Positions 1 through 9,210 of a stretch of DNA of 64,000 bases are shown piece by piece. Where the stretch lies: positions 124,001 through 188,000 of the forward strand of contig JALHQT010000006.1 in assembly GCA_022841825.1 (NCBI GenBank). The letters are read 5' to 3'. The stretch's first letter is position 1. Each line of letters opens with the position of its first letter. This DNA comes from Anaerolineae bacterium. Lineage in GTDB: Bacteria > Chloroflexota > Anaerolineae > Aggregatilineales > Phototrophicaceae. The notes below the pieces were generated by a model that made no database searches, was not told the origin of the DNA, and was given only the letters and a program-made list of their open reading frames with translations. Made by a program: the position numbers and the translations under genes.

Positions 1-1
1 G

Positions 2-949
2 CTGGAAAACCTGCTGATGAATCCGACACTCTCGGATCTCGTCGGCGGCATCCAGACGGTCACGCTTGGCGACGAAGAAGCGCGCCGTCGCGGGACGCAG
101 AAGACGGTGCTGGAACGTAAATCGCCGCCCACCTTCGACGTGCTGATCGAGATTCAGACGCGCGACCGCCTGATCGTGCATGAAGATGTCGCCGTAGCCG
201 TCGATGGCATTCTGCGGGCGCGCCAGGTACAGGCGGAACTGCGGTACCGCAATCAGGAAGGCGAACTGATCTACGAGCCGCACTTTCCGGAGGTGCGCGC
301 GCTCAACGAGCAGCGTGGACGGGACGGGCGTGCGCTCGGCGGCGACCGCGGCGCATCGGGCAGCAGTCGGCGAGGCAGTTACACCAACGGCAGCACGCGA
401 AGCCCGAACAGCGATCCGGACATGCGTGAGTCGCGCCCGCTTGCACGCCCGGAAGTCCTGGGTGAAAGCCGCCCTCAGGGGATGCGTGTCTATGCCTATG
501 GCGTCGCGCGCAATCGTCTGCAGCAGGCGTCTCGGCGGTTGCATGTGCCGCTGACGGTGGTCGATGAAGTGAGCGGTGCCGACTCCATCGTCACGCTTAA
601 GAACTACTACCGCCGCCGCCCCAAGGTGCTGGTGGATGCCGAACGACGTGGCACGCCGATCTATGTCCTGCGCGCCAACACCGTGTCACAAATGGAGAGC
701 TTCCTGGGCGACATGTTCAATCTGGAAGGCAGCGCCGACGATGGCGGCGATCCATTTGAGGAGGCGATGCGTGAGGCGCGTGCCGCCATCCTGCGCGTGC
801 AATCCGGCACACAGTCGGTCGATCTGACGCCGCAGGACGCGCATATCCGCCGCATTCAACATCAGATGGCGCGCAAGGCGCGGCTCGAAAGCGAGAGCTA
901 CGGCGAAGAGCCGGAACGCCGTGTGCGTATTTCTCGTCGCGCCGGATAA
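2..949 (+). CDS. R3H-domain nucleic-acid-binding protein, C-terminal part (5' end outside window)
   Basis: The reading frame is open to the left edge, so the N-terminus is missing; the first in-window ATG at 17 is internal. The visible C-terminal part ends in an R3H-like segment: a basic helix with Arg-x3-His (RRIQH), followed by LESESYGEEPERRVRI. R3H domains bind single-stranded nucleic acid. The segment MNPTLSDLVGGIQTVTLGDE and the later NYYRRRPK block resemble Ycf45-type proteins of cyanobacteria and Chloroflexota, which carry an AAA ATPase domain before R3H; that ATPase part would lie outside the window. A low-complexity Arg/Gly/Ser stretch (about residues 98-140) links the parts. The next gene starts 56 bp downstream. 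The family call is good; the cellular role is unknown. Confidence 0.75.
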   Translation: MENLLMNPTLSDLVGGIQTVTLGDEEARRRGTQKTVLERKSPPTFDVLIEIQTRDRLIVHEDVAVAVDGILRARQVQAELRYRNQEGELIYEPHFPEVRALNEQRGRDGRALGGDRGASGSSRRGSYTNGSTRSPNSDPDMRESRPLARPEVLGESRPQGMRVYAYGVARNRLQQASRRLHVPLTVVDEVSGADSIVTLKNYYRRRPKVLVDAERRGTPIYVLRANTVSQMESFLGDMFNLEGSADDGGDPFEEAMREARAAILRVQSGTQSVDLTPQDAHIRRIQHQMARKARLESESYGEEPERRVRISRRAG

Positions 950-1005
950 TTCTGAATCCTACACACCCCACTCGCTCCGAGCGGGGCGCATGAGGAGCGA
1001 ACACC

Positions 1006-1389
1006 ATGTCACGATACCCGTCATTGCTGCGCAGCCTGTTGTTCGCTCCTGCGCTGATGCTTGTCCTGGTTGCCTGCAACCTGACGAACGTGCCGCGCAC
1101 CCCCACGCCGCAGCCCACCCCCATCCCGCTCATCCTGCCCACGACCCCACCCATCATCGCGCCGGGCACAATCATCACGCCGGTTGGCGGCGGCGCGACG
1201 ACAGGCGGTTCGCCCTGCCCGCTGACACCGATCACATGGGTGGCTTATACCGTCCTGCCTGGCGACAGCCTCGGCGCGATTTCGGTCGCGGTCGATACCC
1301 CTTTGCAGGAACTTGTGATCAACAACTGCCTGGCGGACGCCAACTCGCTGTTTGTCGATCAGGTCATCTACCTGCCGCGCTTTCCGTGA
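1006..1389 (+). CDS. LysM-domain lipoprotein
   Basis: A 127-residue exported lipoprotein. The N-terminus has a hydrophobic signal ending in the lipobox LVAC, so Cys is the predicted lipidated residue. A Pro/Thr-rich linker (about residues 30-60) follows, then one C-terminal LysM motif (YTVLPGDSLGAISVAV ... VIYLP), which in known proteins binds peptidoglycan or other GlcNAc polymers. A GAGGAG ribosome site lies 8 nt before the ATG. It is probably anchored to the outer face of the membrane and bound to the wall. No enzymatic domain is visible, so a structural or scaffold role is inferred. Confidence 0.8.
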   Translation: MSRYPSLLRSLLFAPALMLVLVACNLTNVPRTPTPQPTPIPLILPTTPPIIAPGTIITPVGGGATTGGSPCPLTPITWVAYTVLPGDSLGAISVAVDTPLQELVINNCLADANSLFVDQVIYLPRFP

Positions 1390-1417
1390 TGCAACCCAAT
1401 GTCAGCCTGCGTCGTAA

Positions 1418-1500
1418 AGTAACGAATGACGAGTAACAAGTCTCCACTTGTTACCCGTTACGCGGGACGACACATGGGTCGTCCCCTACTCGTTACTCAA
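1418..1500. repeat. Nested inverted repeats between two genes
   Basis: Two perfect 8-bp hairpins lie side by side: GTAACAAG/CTTGTTAC (1433-1440 and 1447-1454) and GGGACGAC/GTCGTCCC (1464-1471 and 1478-1485). Flanking GTAACGA (from 1419) and TCGTTAC (to 1496) can pair around them. The second hairpin ends in CCCCTAC, as in other palindromes of this window. It could be a terminator or a processed RNA structure, but no T-run follows. Confidence 0.6.
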
Positions 1501-1513
1501 CACTGAGATCACT

Positions 1514-2194
1514 ATGAACAACCCTCCACATCACTGGCTGGATGCCCTGACCGACGGGCAGTGGGTGCGCGATTGGACGAGCCTGAATGCGAACCTTGTC
1601 TTTGGCATCTTTTACTGGACGGCGCTTTCGGTCGTGTTTGGATTGGGGATCAGCCTGGCAATCGTCATCATCGGCATTCCACTGGTGCTGCTTGCCTTCC
1701 ACGGCGCACGCTCGCTCGCCGCGCTCGATCATCAGGTGACGGCGGCGCTGCTCAACCGCGCGCCCCGCATCATCGAAGAAGACCTCGACATGGCAGGCAG
1801 CGGTCTGTTGGGACGGCTGGGCATGGTGCTGCGCAGCGCGCGAACCTGGCGCAGCCTGATCTACCTCGCGCTCAAGCTGCCGCTTGGCGCGCTCACGGCG
1901 AGCGTCGCCTGGACGCTGCTGCCGTTCATGGCATTCGAGGCGCTCATCCTGGGACCGCTGACCATCAACACGGGCATGGTCACCTTCCGCCTCCTCCACG
2001 CATTGGCGGTCTTCGCGCACGAGGGCAGCGCCCTGCTGCTTCCGGAGCGGCAGCAGCGCCCATCCCGCGAGAAAGCGAAGCACGATGTGCGTATCGAGCG
2101 GCTGGAGGTCATTGACGACGAGGAAGACGCAGAACCGCCAGGGCGCTACGTGCTGACCGACGACGGAGAGATCGAGTTCAAGAAACGCTATTAA
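1514..2194 (+). CDS. Sensor-domain-type integral membrane protein
   Basis: I chose the ATG at 1514 rather than an upstream codon at 1448, because the intervening 66 bp are part of the inverted-repeat element. The roughly 226-residue protein has two closely spaced hydrophobic helices (about residues 27-62), a soluble stretch, then another hydrophobic pair (about 113-165), and a charged C-terminal tail rich in Glu/Asp/Arg. This layout, with the IVIIGIPLVLLAF and LGRLGMVLRSARTWRSLIYL segments, matches the putative sensor domain (PF13796-like) often fused to histidine kinases. Here it stands alone with no kinase domain. Its ligand and partner are unknown. Confidence 0.6.
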   Translation: MNNPPHHWLDALTDGQWVRDWTSLNANLVFGIFYWTALSVVFGLGISLAIVIIGIPLVLLAFHGARSLAALDHQVTAALLNRAPRIIEEDLDMAGSGLLGRLGMVLRSARTWRSLIYLALKLPLGALTASVAWTLLPFMAFEALILGPLTINTGMVTFRLLHALAVFAHEGSALLLPERQQRPSREKAKHDVRIERLEVIDDEEDAEPPGRYVLTDDGEIEFKKRY

Positions 2195-2223
2195 TCTCCC
2201 CTGGCAGTGTCTATACTCTGCGC

Positions 2224-3393
2224 ATGAATGTGCTGATGTTGAGCCTCGACCCATCGCTGATCACCGACCCGGAAGGCAGTGCCCGCGCACGCCATCTGGA
2301 CTATGCCGCGCGCTGCGGTACCCTGACCATCCTCGTCCGCGCCCCTCGCAGCTTCCGCCAGATTATCTCCGCTTCGCGGCATCTGACGCTCATCCCCATC
2401 GCCAGCCGCCACCCCGCGCTGTACCCCTGGGATGCCCTGCGTATCGGTCGTGCGTTGCGTGACTTCGATCTGATCGTGACCCAGGATCAGTTCAGCAGCG
2501 GATTGGTGGGCGTCTGGCTGCGCGGCAGGCTGAAGACACCTCTGCTCGTCCAGAACCACAGCACCATTTTCGACAACCCCGCCTGGCTGAACGAGAAGCC
2601 GCTGCGCAACCGCCTGCTGCTGGCGCTGGCGCGTTATGTCCGCGCGCGTGCCGATTTCGTGCGCACCGTCAACGAGCGAGAACGCCGCGCCGCCATCGCC
2701 GCAGGCGTCCCACCGGATCGGGTCGCCGCGCTGCCGCTCGGAAGTGTGAGCCGCGCCTTTGCCACGACCCCAGCCCCGGAAGCGGTGATGGCACTGCGTG
2801 AGAAGCTGGGTCTTCTGCCGGAGCATCGTGTCATCCTGTGGGCGGGCTACCCGGTCGCCTTCAAGCGCCTTCCGCTGCTGCTCGATGTGTTTCGGCAAGT
2901 CGCCAACGCCCAACCCCAGGCACGCCTGCTGCTGGTTGGCGACCTTGCGCGCTCCCCCGACGATCTGCTAGCCATCATCGCGCGGCTTGCCTTAGGGGAG
3001 CGCGTCCTCATGCCGGGCAATGTCGCGCATGACGCCCTGCCCAATTACTATGCGCTGGCAGACGTTTACGCCCTCACTTCCGCCTATGAAGGCGTGCCGC
3101 GCGTCCTGATGGAGGCGGCGAGTGTCGGACTGCCCATCGTCGCGATGCGTGTGCCGGGTGTCGAAGAGATCGTCCGCGAAGACGCGATGGGCTGCCTCGT
3201 CGCCGACAGCGATACACAGGCAATGGCGCAGCAGATCATCCGCATCCTCGATGAACCCACAGCCGCGCGCGCGCAAGCGTCCCAGACTCGCAGCGCAGCG
3301 CTGGACACATACGGAACGGATCGCTACAGTGAGCGCTGGGTGGCAATCTGGCAGCGCGCGATAGACATGGGGATGCGACGCGATGACCGATAA
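2224..3393 (+). CDS. GT4-type glycosyltransferase (first of three)
   Basis: A 389-residue retaining glycosyltransferase of GT-B fold. The C-terminal half carries the GT4-type donor site: GYPVAFKRLPLLLDVF, LLLVGD, ADVYALTSAYEGVPRVLMEA (the E-x7-E type region) and GLPIVAM. The N-terminal acceptor domain is more divergent. It would transfer a sugar from a nucleotide-sugar donor to a lipid- or polysaccharide-linked acceptor in the cytoplasm; donor and acceptor cannot be read from sequence. It overlaps the next glycosyltransferase by 11 bp, so translation is probably coupled. Confidence 0.85.
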   Translation: MNVLMLSLDPSLITDPEGSARARHLDYAARCGTLTILVRAPRSFRQIISASRHLTLIPIASRHPALYPWDALRIGRALRDFDLIVTQDQFSSGLVGVWLRGRLKTPLLVQNHSTIFDNPAWLNEKPLRNRLLLALARYVRARADFVRTVNERERRAAIAAGVPPDRVAALPLGSVSRAFATTPAPEAVMALREKLGLLPEHRVILWAGYPVAFKRLPLLLDVFRQVANAQPQARLLLVGDLARSPDDLLAIIARLALGERVLMPGNVAHDALPNYYALADVYALTSAYEGVPRVLMEAASVGLPIVAMRVPGVEEIVREDAMGCLVADSDTQAMAQQIIRILDEPTAARAQASQTRSAALDTYGTDRYSERWVAIWQRAIDMGMRRDDR

Positions 3394-4525
3394 TCTGCTG
3401 GTCTTCAATCTGGCGACCGATGCCGACGACCCGGTGCTGGGCTTCACGACGGAGTGGCTCAACCGCCTCGCGCGTCGTTATGACCACGTTGATGTGATTA
3501 CGATGCGCGCGGGCACACTCGCCGTCGCGGACAATGTGCGCGTCTATTCGGTGGGCAAGGAACGCGGCTACAGCGAGGCGCAACGCGCGGCAGAATTCTA
3601 CCGCCTGCTGGGGATGCTGCTCATCCGCAGGCGTTATGTCGCCTGCTTCGCGCACATGATGCCGCTCTTCGCGGCGATGGGCGCGCCGCTCCTCACCCCC
3701 GTCGGCATCCGCCTCGTCACCTGGTATACCCATCGCCAGGTGTCGCGAACGCTGCGCATGGCGCTGCGCAGCAGCAGCCGCGTGGTCACCGCCGCGCCGG
3801 ACAGCTTTCCGATTCCTACGCCCAAGCTGCGCGTCCTCGGTCACGGCATTGACGAACAGTTCTATCGACCCCAATACGCCGAGCTGATCGACCCGCTCAA
3901 CCCGGACGACGATACAGGCGGCACTCGTCCGCGCCTGTCGCGCACGCAGGAGGCGGTGATCCGCGATGGGAGCTACATCATCCAGGTCGCTCGCCTGATG
4001 CCGATCAAACATCAGGAGACCCTGCTGCGCGCCATCGCGCCGTTGGAGAATGCGCGCATCGTCATGGTCGGCGGCTCCCCCCCAGAGATCGGCGGCGACT
4101 ATGAACACAAGCTGCGCGGCTTGGCACATGGCTTAGAGCTGGGGGCGCGCGTCGCCTTCGCCGGTCCGCAGCCCCCACTGCTGGTGCGCGAGTACTACCG
4201 CCGTGCGGCAATCGCCGTCAACCTCAGCCCGCCGGGGCTGTTTGACAAAGCGGCGCTGGAAAGCATGGTGATGGGCTTACCCACCATTGTCGCCAACCCC
4301 GCATTCGACCCGCTCCTCGGCGAACACGCCGGGCTGCTGCGCGTCGCATCGCCAGAAGATGTCGATGGGCTGATGGCGCGCCTGAGCAAGCTGCTTTCGT
4401 TCATCCCCCTCGAACGCCTCGCCATCGGGGCATCCATCCGACGCCGCGCGATAGAAGCACACAGCCTGAACGGCTTGGTCCAGCGGCTCGACCAGGTGCT
4501 GCGAACGGGAGAATTCACCTCTTGA
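3383..4525 (+). CDS. GT4-type glycosyltransferase (second of three)
   Basis: A 380-residue GT-B glycosyltransferase. Visible donor-domain elements are YIIQVARLMPIKHQETLL, ARIVMVGGSP, and NLSPPGLFDKAALESMVMGL followed by PTIVAN, which is the family 4 nucleotide-sugar site. Its start overlaps the upstream gene and its end overlaps the next start by 4 bp. The three genes therefore look like one translationally coupled unit that builds a surface glycan or glycolipid. No flippase or polymerase gene is adjacent, so the product cannot be named. Confidence 0.85.
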   Translation: MTDNLLVFNLATDADDPVLGFTTEWLNRLARRYDHVDVITMRAGTLAVADNVRVYSVGKERGYSEAQRAAEFYRLLGMLLIRRRYVACFAHMMPLFAAMGAPLLTPVGIRLVTWYTHRQVSRTLRMALRSSSRVVTAAPDSFPIPTPKLRVLGHGIDEQFYRPQYAELIDPLNPDDDTGGTRPRLSRTQEAVIRDGSYIIQVARLMPIKHQETLLRAIAPLENARIVMVGGSPPEIGGDYEHKLRGLAHGLELGARVAFAGPQPPLLVREYYRRAAIAVNLSPPGLFDKAALESMVMGLPTIVANPAFDPLLGEHAGLLRVASPEDVDGLMARLSKLLSFIPLERLAIGASIRRRAIEAHSLNGLVQRLDQVLRTGEFTS

Positions 4526-5709
4526 AGCTGATCTACGTCGCCAACATCCGCCTGCCGACCGAAAAGGCGCACGGCTTGCAAATCATGCAGAACTGCGAAG
4601 CATTCGCCGATGCGGGTGCGCAGGTGGCGCTCTGGGCAGCCAATCGCGTCAATTCGCCAGGGCTGCGTGATGTCGATCCGTATGCGCACTACGGCGTAGA
4701 GCGCCGTTTTAGCCTGCAACGACTCCCCACGCTCGACCTGCTGCCCCTGGTTCCCGGTCGCAGCGATGCCATCGCACGGCTGATCTTTGGTCTCCAGTTG
4801 GTCACCTTCACGCTGGCGGCGGTGCTGCGCGCCCTGTTCACGCGCACCGCTGTCTTCTACAGCCGCGACCCGCTGCTGCTGCTGACGCTTTCGTGGATCA
4901 AACCGCGTCGAGTCCTTGCTTACGAGGCGCACAGCCTCGCGCCGGGGCGAATAGGACGTGCCATTCAAACGATGACGACCCGGCGCGTCGGGACGATCTT
5001 CACGACGACCGCCCGACTGCGCCAGGACATCATCGCGCTGGGGGCGGCGGCAGCGCGTGTGCATGTCGCTCATGACGGCATCCGCGAGGCACGCTTCGCT
5101 GGCGTTCCCGATCAGCGAGAAGCACGCCTTGCGCTTGGTTGGAATGAAGACGCCTTCATCATTGGCTATGTCGGGCGCCTGCAAACGATGGATATGGACA
5201 AAGGCGTGGGCGATCTGGTGGCGGCGGCGGCAGCGCTTGGCAGCGCACAGATCGCGCTCGTCGGCGGACCCGACGCGCTCGTCGAGCCGCTGCGCGCCCG
5301 CTGGCGAGCGCTGGGCAGGGGCGACGAGGACTTTCTCTATGGCGGACAGGTGCGCCCGGATCGTGTACCGCTCTATCTGGCCGCGTTCGACGTATGCGCG
5401 ATGCCCTTCCCCTGGACGACCCATTTCGCCTATTATGCGTCGCCGATCAAGCTCTTCGAGTATATGGCGGCAGGACGCGCCATCGTAGCTTCTGACCTGC
5501 CTAGCACTGCCGAAGTCGTGCGTGAAGGCGAAACCGCGCTGCTCTACCCACCCAGCGATGTACCAGCGCTGGTCGCCGCGCTGCGCCGCCTCAAAGAGGA
5601 TGTGACACTGCGCGAACGGCTGGGCGCGGCGGCACGCGTAGAAGTGCTGGCGCATTACACCTGGGCGGCGCGCGCACGCATGATCCTCTCGCTCATCGCC
5701 GCCGAATGA
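4522..5709 (+). CDS. GT4-type glycosyltransferase (third of three)
   Basis: A 395-residue family 4 glycosyltransferase. It starts with a TTG codon in the overlap TTGA with the previous stop. The N-terminal domain begins MKLIYVANIRLPTEKAHGLQ, typical of GT-B acceptor domains. The donor domain shows IIGYVGRLQTMDMDKGVGDL, IALVGG, and SPIKLFEYMAAGRAIVASDL, where the Glu of KLFEYMA is the conserved donor-binding residue. The 3' end overlaps the convergent histidine kinase gene by 17 bp. The acceptor sugar is unknown. Confidence 0.85.
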   Translation: MKLIYVANIRLPTEKAHGLQIMQNCEAFADAGAQVALWAANRVNSPGLRDVDPYAHYGVERRFSLQRLPTLDLLPLVPGRSDAIARLIFGLQLVTFTLAAVLRALFTRTAVFYSRDPLLLLTLSWIKPRRVLAYEAHSLAPGRIGRAIQTMTTRRVGTIFTTTARLRQDIIALGAAAARVHVAHDGIREARFAGVPDQREARLALGWNEDAFIIGYVGRLQTMDMDKGVGDLVAAAAALGSAQIALVGGPDALVEPLRARWRALGRGDEDFLYGGQVRPDRVPLYLAAFDVCAMPFPWTTHFAYYASPIKLFEYMAAGRAIVASDLPSTAEVVREGETALLYPPSDVPALVAALRRLKEDVTLRERLGAAARVEVLAHYTWAARARMILSLIAAE

Positions 5710-7144
5710 CGGTGCTCGCCTGCGGTGTGGGTAACCAGACCGTGAAGGTTGAGCCTTTGCCCTCGCCCTCACTCATCGCCGTGATCCTGCCGCCGTGTGC
5801 CTGGACGATTTCATTGACAATCGCCAGACCCAACCCGGTGCCGCGCCTGGGACCGCGCGCCTTATCGACCTGATAGAAGCGCTCGAAAATCCGCCCCAGG
5901 TCCTGCGGCGCGATGCCTACGCCGGTGTCCTTAATGATGATATTGATGCCGCTGTCGCCCATACGGGTCGCAACCCAGACCTTGCCACCTGGCGGCGTAT
6001 ACTTGATCGCATTGCTGATCAGGTTGGTCAGCACCTGCGCCAGACGGTCGCCATCGCCGGAGACCTCGCCGACAGGACGCGCATCCACCTGCATCGTGAT
6101 GTACTTCTCCTGCGCCATGATCTGCAAGCGTTCCGCAATTGCGCTCGTAAGCTGCGCCATATCGACCGGCGACCAGTGCATCGACATACGCCCCGCCTGC
6201 AAGCGCGCCAGGTCGGTCAGCTCGACCACCATGCGATTGAGCCGCGCCGCTTCCTCGTGGATGATCTGCGCGGCGGCGACCGGATTGCTCGCCGCGCCGT
6301 CCATGATCGCTTGTGAGTAGCCCTGAATCGAAGTCAAAGGCGTCTTGAGATCGTGCGAGACATTCGCCAGGAAATCCTGCTGCGCCTTCTGCGTCGTCTG
6401 CACCTGCGCGCCCATCTCGTTGAACGCATTCGCCACCGCACGGACTTCGGGCGGTCCTGCTACAGGCGCGCGCTCATTGTAATTGCCAGCAGCCATACCT
6501 GCTGCCGCCAGCGCTACGCTTTGCAGCGGTCGCGCAATCGTCCGGCTGATGGCATCCGAGAGCAGGAGCGCGATGACACCGCCGACCACACCCGCCTGAC
6601 ACAGCAGCGGCAGCAATACATCGGCGAAATCAATCAGGGCTTCTTGCAGTGACTGCTGCCCCTGCTCATCGGCGAAGACGACTGCGTTGGCGGCAAAACC
6701 GCTGCGCACCACCTCCAATGCCACAAACAGCCAGTTCTGATCGCGTGAAGCATCGCGGAAACTGCCGAATACGCCATTCGTCGTCGTGAACGTACCGCGC
6801 TGCAAGGGCGATGGGAGGGTGTAAACATCCGCCTGCAAATCGATGGCGGCTCCCGGCTGGAAATACCCCGCGCTGTCGTAAGTGACGACGCTGCGCCGAA
6901 GATCGACCAGGAGGACACGCACATCCCGTTCGGTGGCGACCTGCCCCAGTTCTTCCTGCATGACCGCGCGACGCGCAATCCCTGGCACATCCACACTCAG
7001 CGCCAGTGCGGCAAGCCGCTGGTAGGTGGGCGATGGCGGCGCGGGGCGCGTTTGCAGGATGAGCAAAAACGCGACTGCCATCACACCCAATGTGATGCCC
7101 AGCACGAGCAGAGATGCGAGCAGAAGGCTCCAACGAAGCTTCAT
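5693..7144 (-). CDS. Sensor histidine kinase (HAMP-HisKA-HATPase)
   Basis: The start is the ATG overlapping the response regulator stop as ATGA (7141-7144), which marks translational coupling. The 483-residue protein has one N-terminal membrane helix (about 4-27), an extracytoplasmic sensing region of about 130 residues, a second helix (near 175-200), a HAMP linker, HisKA with the phosphoacceptor in NVSHDLKTPL (His near residue 264), and HATPase_c with N-box NLISNAIKYT, G1 DTGVGI and G2 GTGLGLAI. It autophosphorylates and passes phosphate to the regulator encoded just upstream. The signal is unknown. Confidence 0.93.
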   Translation of the reverse strand: MKLRWSLLLASLLVLGITLGVMAVAFLLILQTRPAPPSPTYQRLAALALSVDVPGIARRAVMQEELGQVATERDVRVLLVDLRRSVVTYDSAGYFQPGAAIDLQADVYTLPSPLQRGTFTTTNGVFGSFRDASRDQNWLFVALEVVRSGFAANAVVFADEQGQQSLQEALIDFADVLLPLLCQAGVVGGVIALLLSDAISRTIARPLQSVALAAAGMAAGNYNERAPVAGPPEVRAVANAFNEMGAQVQTTQKAQQDFLANVSHDLKTPLTSIQGYSQAIMDGAASNPVAAAQIIHEEAARLNRMVVELTDLARLQAGRMSMHWSPVDMAQLTSAIAERLQIMAQEKYITMQVDARPVGEVSGDGDRLAQVLTNLISNAIKYTPPGGKVWVATRMGDSGINIIIKDTGVGIAPQDLGRIFERFYQVDKARGPRRGTGLGLAIVNEIVQAHGGRITAMSEGEGKGSTFTVWLPTPQASTVIRRR

Positions 7145-7824
7145 GATTCGAGCTTGTAACCGACACCCCACACGGTCTCTATTTGCGCGGTCGTCCCCTT
7201 AAGCTTATGGCGCAGATGGGCGACATGCACATCGACTGTGCGTGTCTCCCCAGCGAAATCATAACCCCAGACGACATTCAACAGCTTTTCGCGCGTGAAG
7301 ACGACACCGGGGTTTTCCACCAGCGCGAGCAGCAGGTCAAATTCCTTCATCCGGAGTTCAACTTCTACGCCTTTGACCAGCACTTCGCGACGCTCCGGAT
7401 GGATGACCAGATTCCCAACCGAGAGCGCGACATCCTGGGGTGCCGGTGTAGAAGCACGCTTCTCGACACGACGCAGGATCGCCTTAATGCGGGCGACCAG
7501 TTCGCGCGGGTTGAAGGGCTTCGTCAGATAATCATCTGCGCCCAGCTCAAGCCCGACGATGCGGTCGATGTCGTCGCCGCGTGCCGTCAGCATGATGATG
7601 GGAACGTCGCTCTCAGCGCGCACCCTGCGGCAGACCTCCCAACCATCCATGCCCGGCAGCATCAGATCGAGGACGACCAACCCCGGCTTTTCGCTCAGAA
7701 TCTTGCGCAGCGCGGTCTTGCCATCATTGGCGGTATCAATCCCAAAGCCATCCTGTTCGAGATACATACGCGCCAGATCGACAATATGCTGCTCATCGTC
7801 TACCAGCAGAATCATCTCCGCCAT
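7141..7824 (-). CDS. OmpR/PhoB-family response regulator
   Basis: A receiver domain (about residues 1-118) has the acidic pair in LVDDE, the phosphoacceptor Asp in VVLDLMLPGMDG (near residue 52), Thr in LTARGDD and Lys in YLTKPFNP. It is followed by a winged-helix DNA-binding domain of about 100 residues ending in TVDVHVAHLRHKL and IETVWGVGYKLE, the PhoB-type recognition region. The ATG at 7824 is preceded by AAAGGGTGAG and is preferred to a GTG three codons upstream. It lies directly downstream of the CorC-like gene and overlaps the cognate kinase. Targets are unknown. Confidence 0.94.
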   Translation of the reverse strand: MAEMILLVDDEQHIVDLARMYLEQDGFGIDTANDGKTALRKILSEKPGLVVLDLMLPGMDGWEVCRRVRAESDVPIIMLTARGDDIDRIVGLELGADDYLTKPFNPRELVARIKAILRRVEKRASTPAPQDVALSVGNLVIHPERREVLVKGVEVELRMKEFDLLLALVENPGVVFTREKLLNVVWGYDFAGETRTVDVHVAHLRHKLKGTTAQIETVWGVGYKLES

Positions 7825-7836
7825 GGCACTCACCCT

Positions 7837-9135
7837 TTATGACTTGTCCGGCTTCTTCTCCCCGTCCTTGGGCGGGACGCGCGAGACCATGATCTTGTCG
7901 ATGCGTTTTCCATCCATATCCACAACTTCAAAGCGCAGTTGCTCCCAGATGAAGTGATCGCCCGCTTTCGGGATCTTTCCCTGTTGGGTCATCACGAAAC
8001 CCGCGACGGTCTCGTACAAATCGTCTTCGCCGGGAAGTGCATCGATTTCGAGCAGCTCTTTGAAGTCTTCGACCGCCATCAATCCATCAACGAGATATGA
8101 ACCGTCTTCGCGCTCGACTGCCTCAGGCTCTTCAATATCGCCCACAATCTCTTCGAGGATGTCCTGCGTCGTCACAAGACCCTGCAAGCCCCCGTACTCC
8201 CCGACGACGAAGACGATGTGCTTGCCCGTTTCTCTGAACAGCTCAACCGCCCGGCTGGCGATCATGCTCTCCGGCACGAACAAGGGCGGCACCATGACTG
8301 TCTGCAAGTCGAACGCCTCGCCCGCCAGCAGGCGCGGCAGCATGTCCTTGGCGCGCACCATGCCGACCACGTTATCGAGGCTGCCCTGGCAGACGGGAAA
8401 ACGCGAGAAGTGACTCTCGGCGATCTTCCGTTGGTTGAATTCCGGCGGGTCTTCCAGGTCAAGCCAAACGATCTCCGTACGCGGCGTCATGATCGACGTG
8501 ATACGCCGGTCACCCAGTTTGAAGACGCTTTCGACCATCTCATGTTCAGACGCCTCGAAAACCCCCGCCTGAACGCCCTGCTGGATCATCGCGCTAATCT
8601 CTTCTTCGGTAACCGGCGACTGCTTGGTGTTACTGGCACCCAGCAGCCATAAGACGGCGTTGGTCGAAGCCCCCAGCAGATTCACGACCGGCGCGGTCAG
8701 TCTGGCGAGCAACTGCATGGGACGCGCCACGCTCGATGCGATGGCTTCGGGGGTACGGAGCGCCAACCGCTTTGGCACGAGTTCGCCAATGATAAGCTGG
8801 ATATAGCTGACGACAATGACGACCAACAGCAGCGCCAGCGCTTCGGCATACGGGGCAAGCGCGGGTGTCTCGCGTAAAGTACGCGCCACATCGTTGGCAA
8901 TCGTCGCGCCGCTGAACGCGCCGGACAGCTGTCCAATCAGCGTAATGCCGATTTGTACCGTCGACAGAAAGCGATTGGACTCCTCAGATAACCCCAGGGC
9001 AGCTTTTGCCCCGGCATCGCCCTTGTCCGCCTGCTGCTGCAATCGCGCCTTCCGCACCGACAACAGGCTTGCTTCTGACATGGCAAACACACCATTCAGG
9101 ATCGCCAATAGCAGGATGATCAACAATTCGGTCAT
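7837..9135 (-). CDS. CorC/HlyC-family membrane protein (CNNM-CBS-CorC)
   Basis: A 432-residue protein with the full hemolysin-C/CNNM architecture: an N-terminal CNNM (DUF21) membrane domain with four hydrophobic segments within residues 1-195, a pair of CBS domains (about 205-335, including SIMTPRTEIVWLD and VVGEYGGLQGLVTTQDILEE), and the C-terminal CorC/HlyC transporter-associated domain (about 345-425). Relatives take part in Mg2+ or Co2+ efflux and in metal resistance; the annotation as a haemolysin is historical. The stop codon is only about a dozen bases before the response regulator start, so they are probably cotranscribed. Confidence 0.9.
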   Translation of the reverse strand: MTELLIILLLAILNGVFAMSEASLLSVRKARLQQQADKGDAGAKAALGLSEESNRFLSTVQIGITLIGQLSGAFSGATIANDVARTLRETPALAPYAEALALLLVVIVVSYIQLIIGELVPKRLALRTPEAIASSVARPMQLLARLTAPVVNLLGASTNAVLWLLGASNTKQSPVTEEEISAMIQQGVQAGVFEASEHEMVESVFKLGDRRITSIMTPRTEIVWLDLEDPPEFNQRKIAESHFSRFPVCQGSLDNVVGMVRAKDMLPRLLAGEAFDLQTVMVPPLFVPESMIASRAVELFRETGKHIVFVVGEYGGLQGLVTTQDILEEIVGDIEEPEAVEREDGSYLVDGLMAVEDFKELLEIDALPGEDDLYETVAGFVMTQQGKIPKAGDHFIWEQLRFEVVDMDGKRIDKIMVSRVPPKDGEKKPDKS

Positions 9136-9210
9136 CGAATGCCTGAATGCTCCTCAGATTTGAGATAGGATGAGTGTATCATGTCTTCGAAGAGAACCGT
9201 TTGCCCAGCT

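Noticed and set aside
4195-5772. 525-codon minus-strand open frame
   Set aside because: Antisense to two glycosyltransferase genes; Arg/Gln-rich with no motifs.
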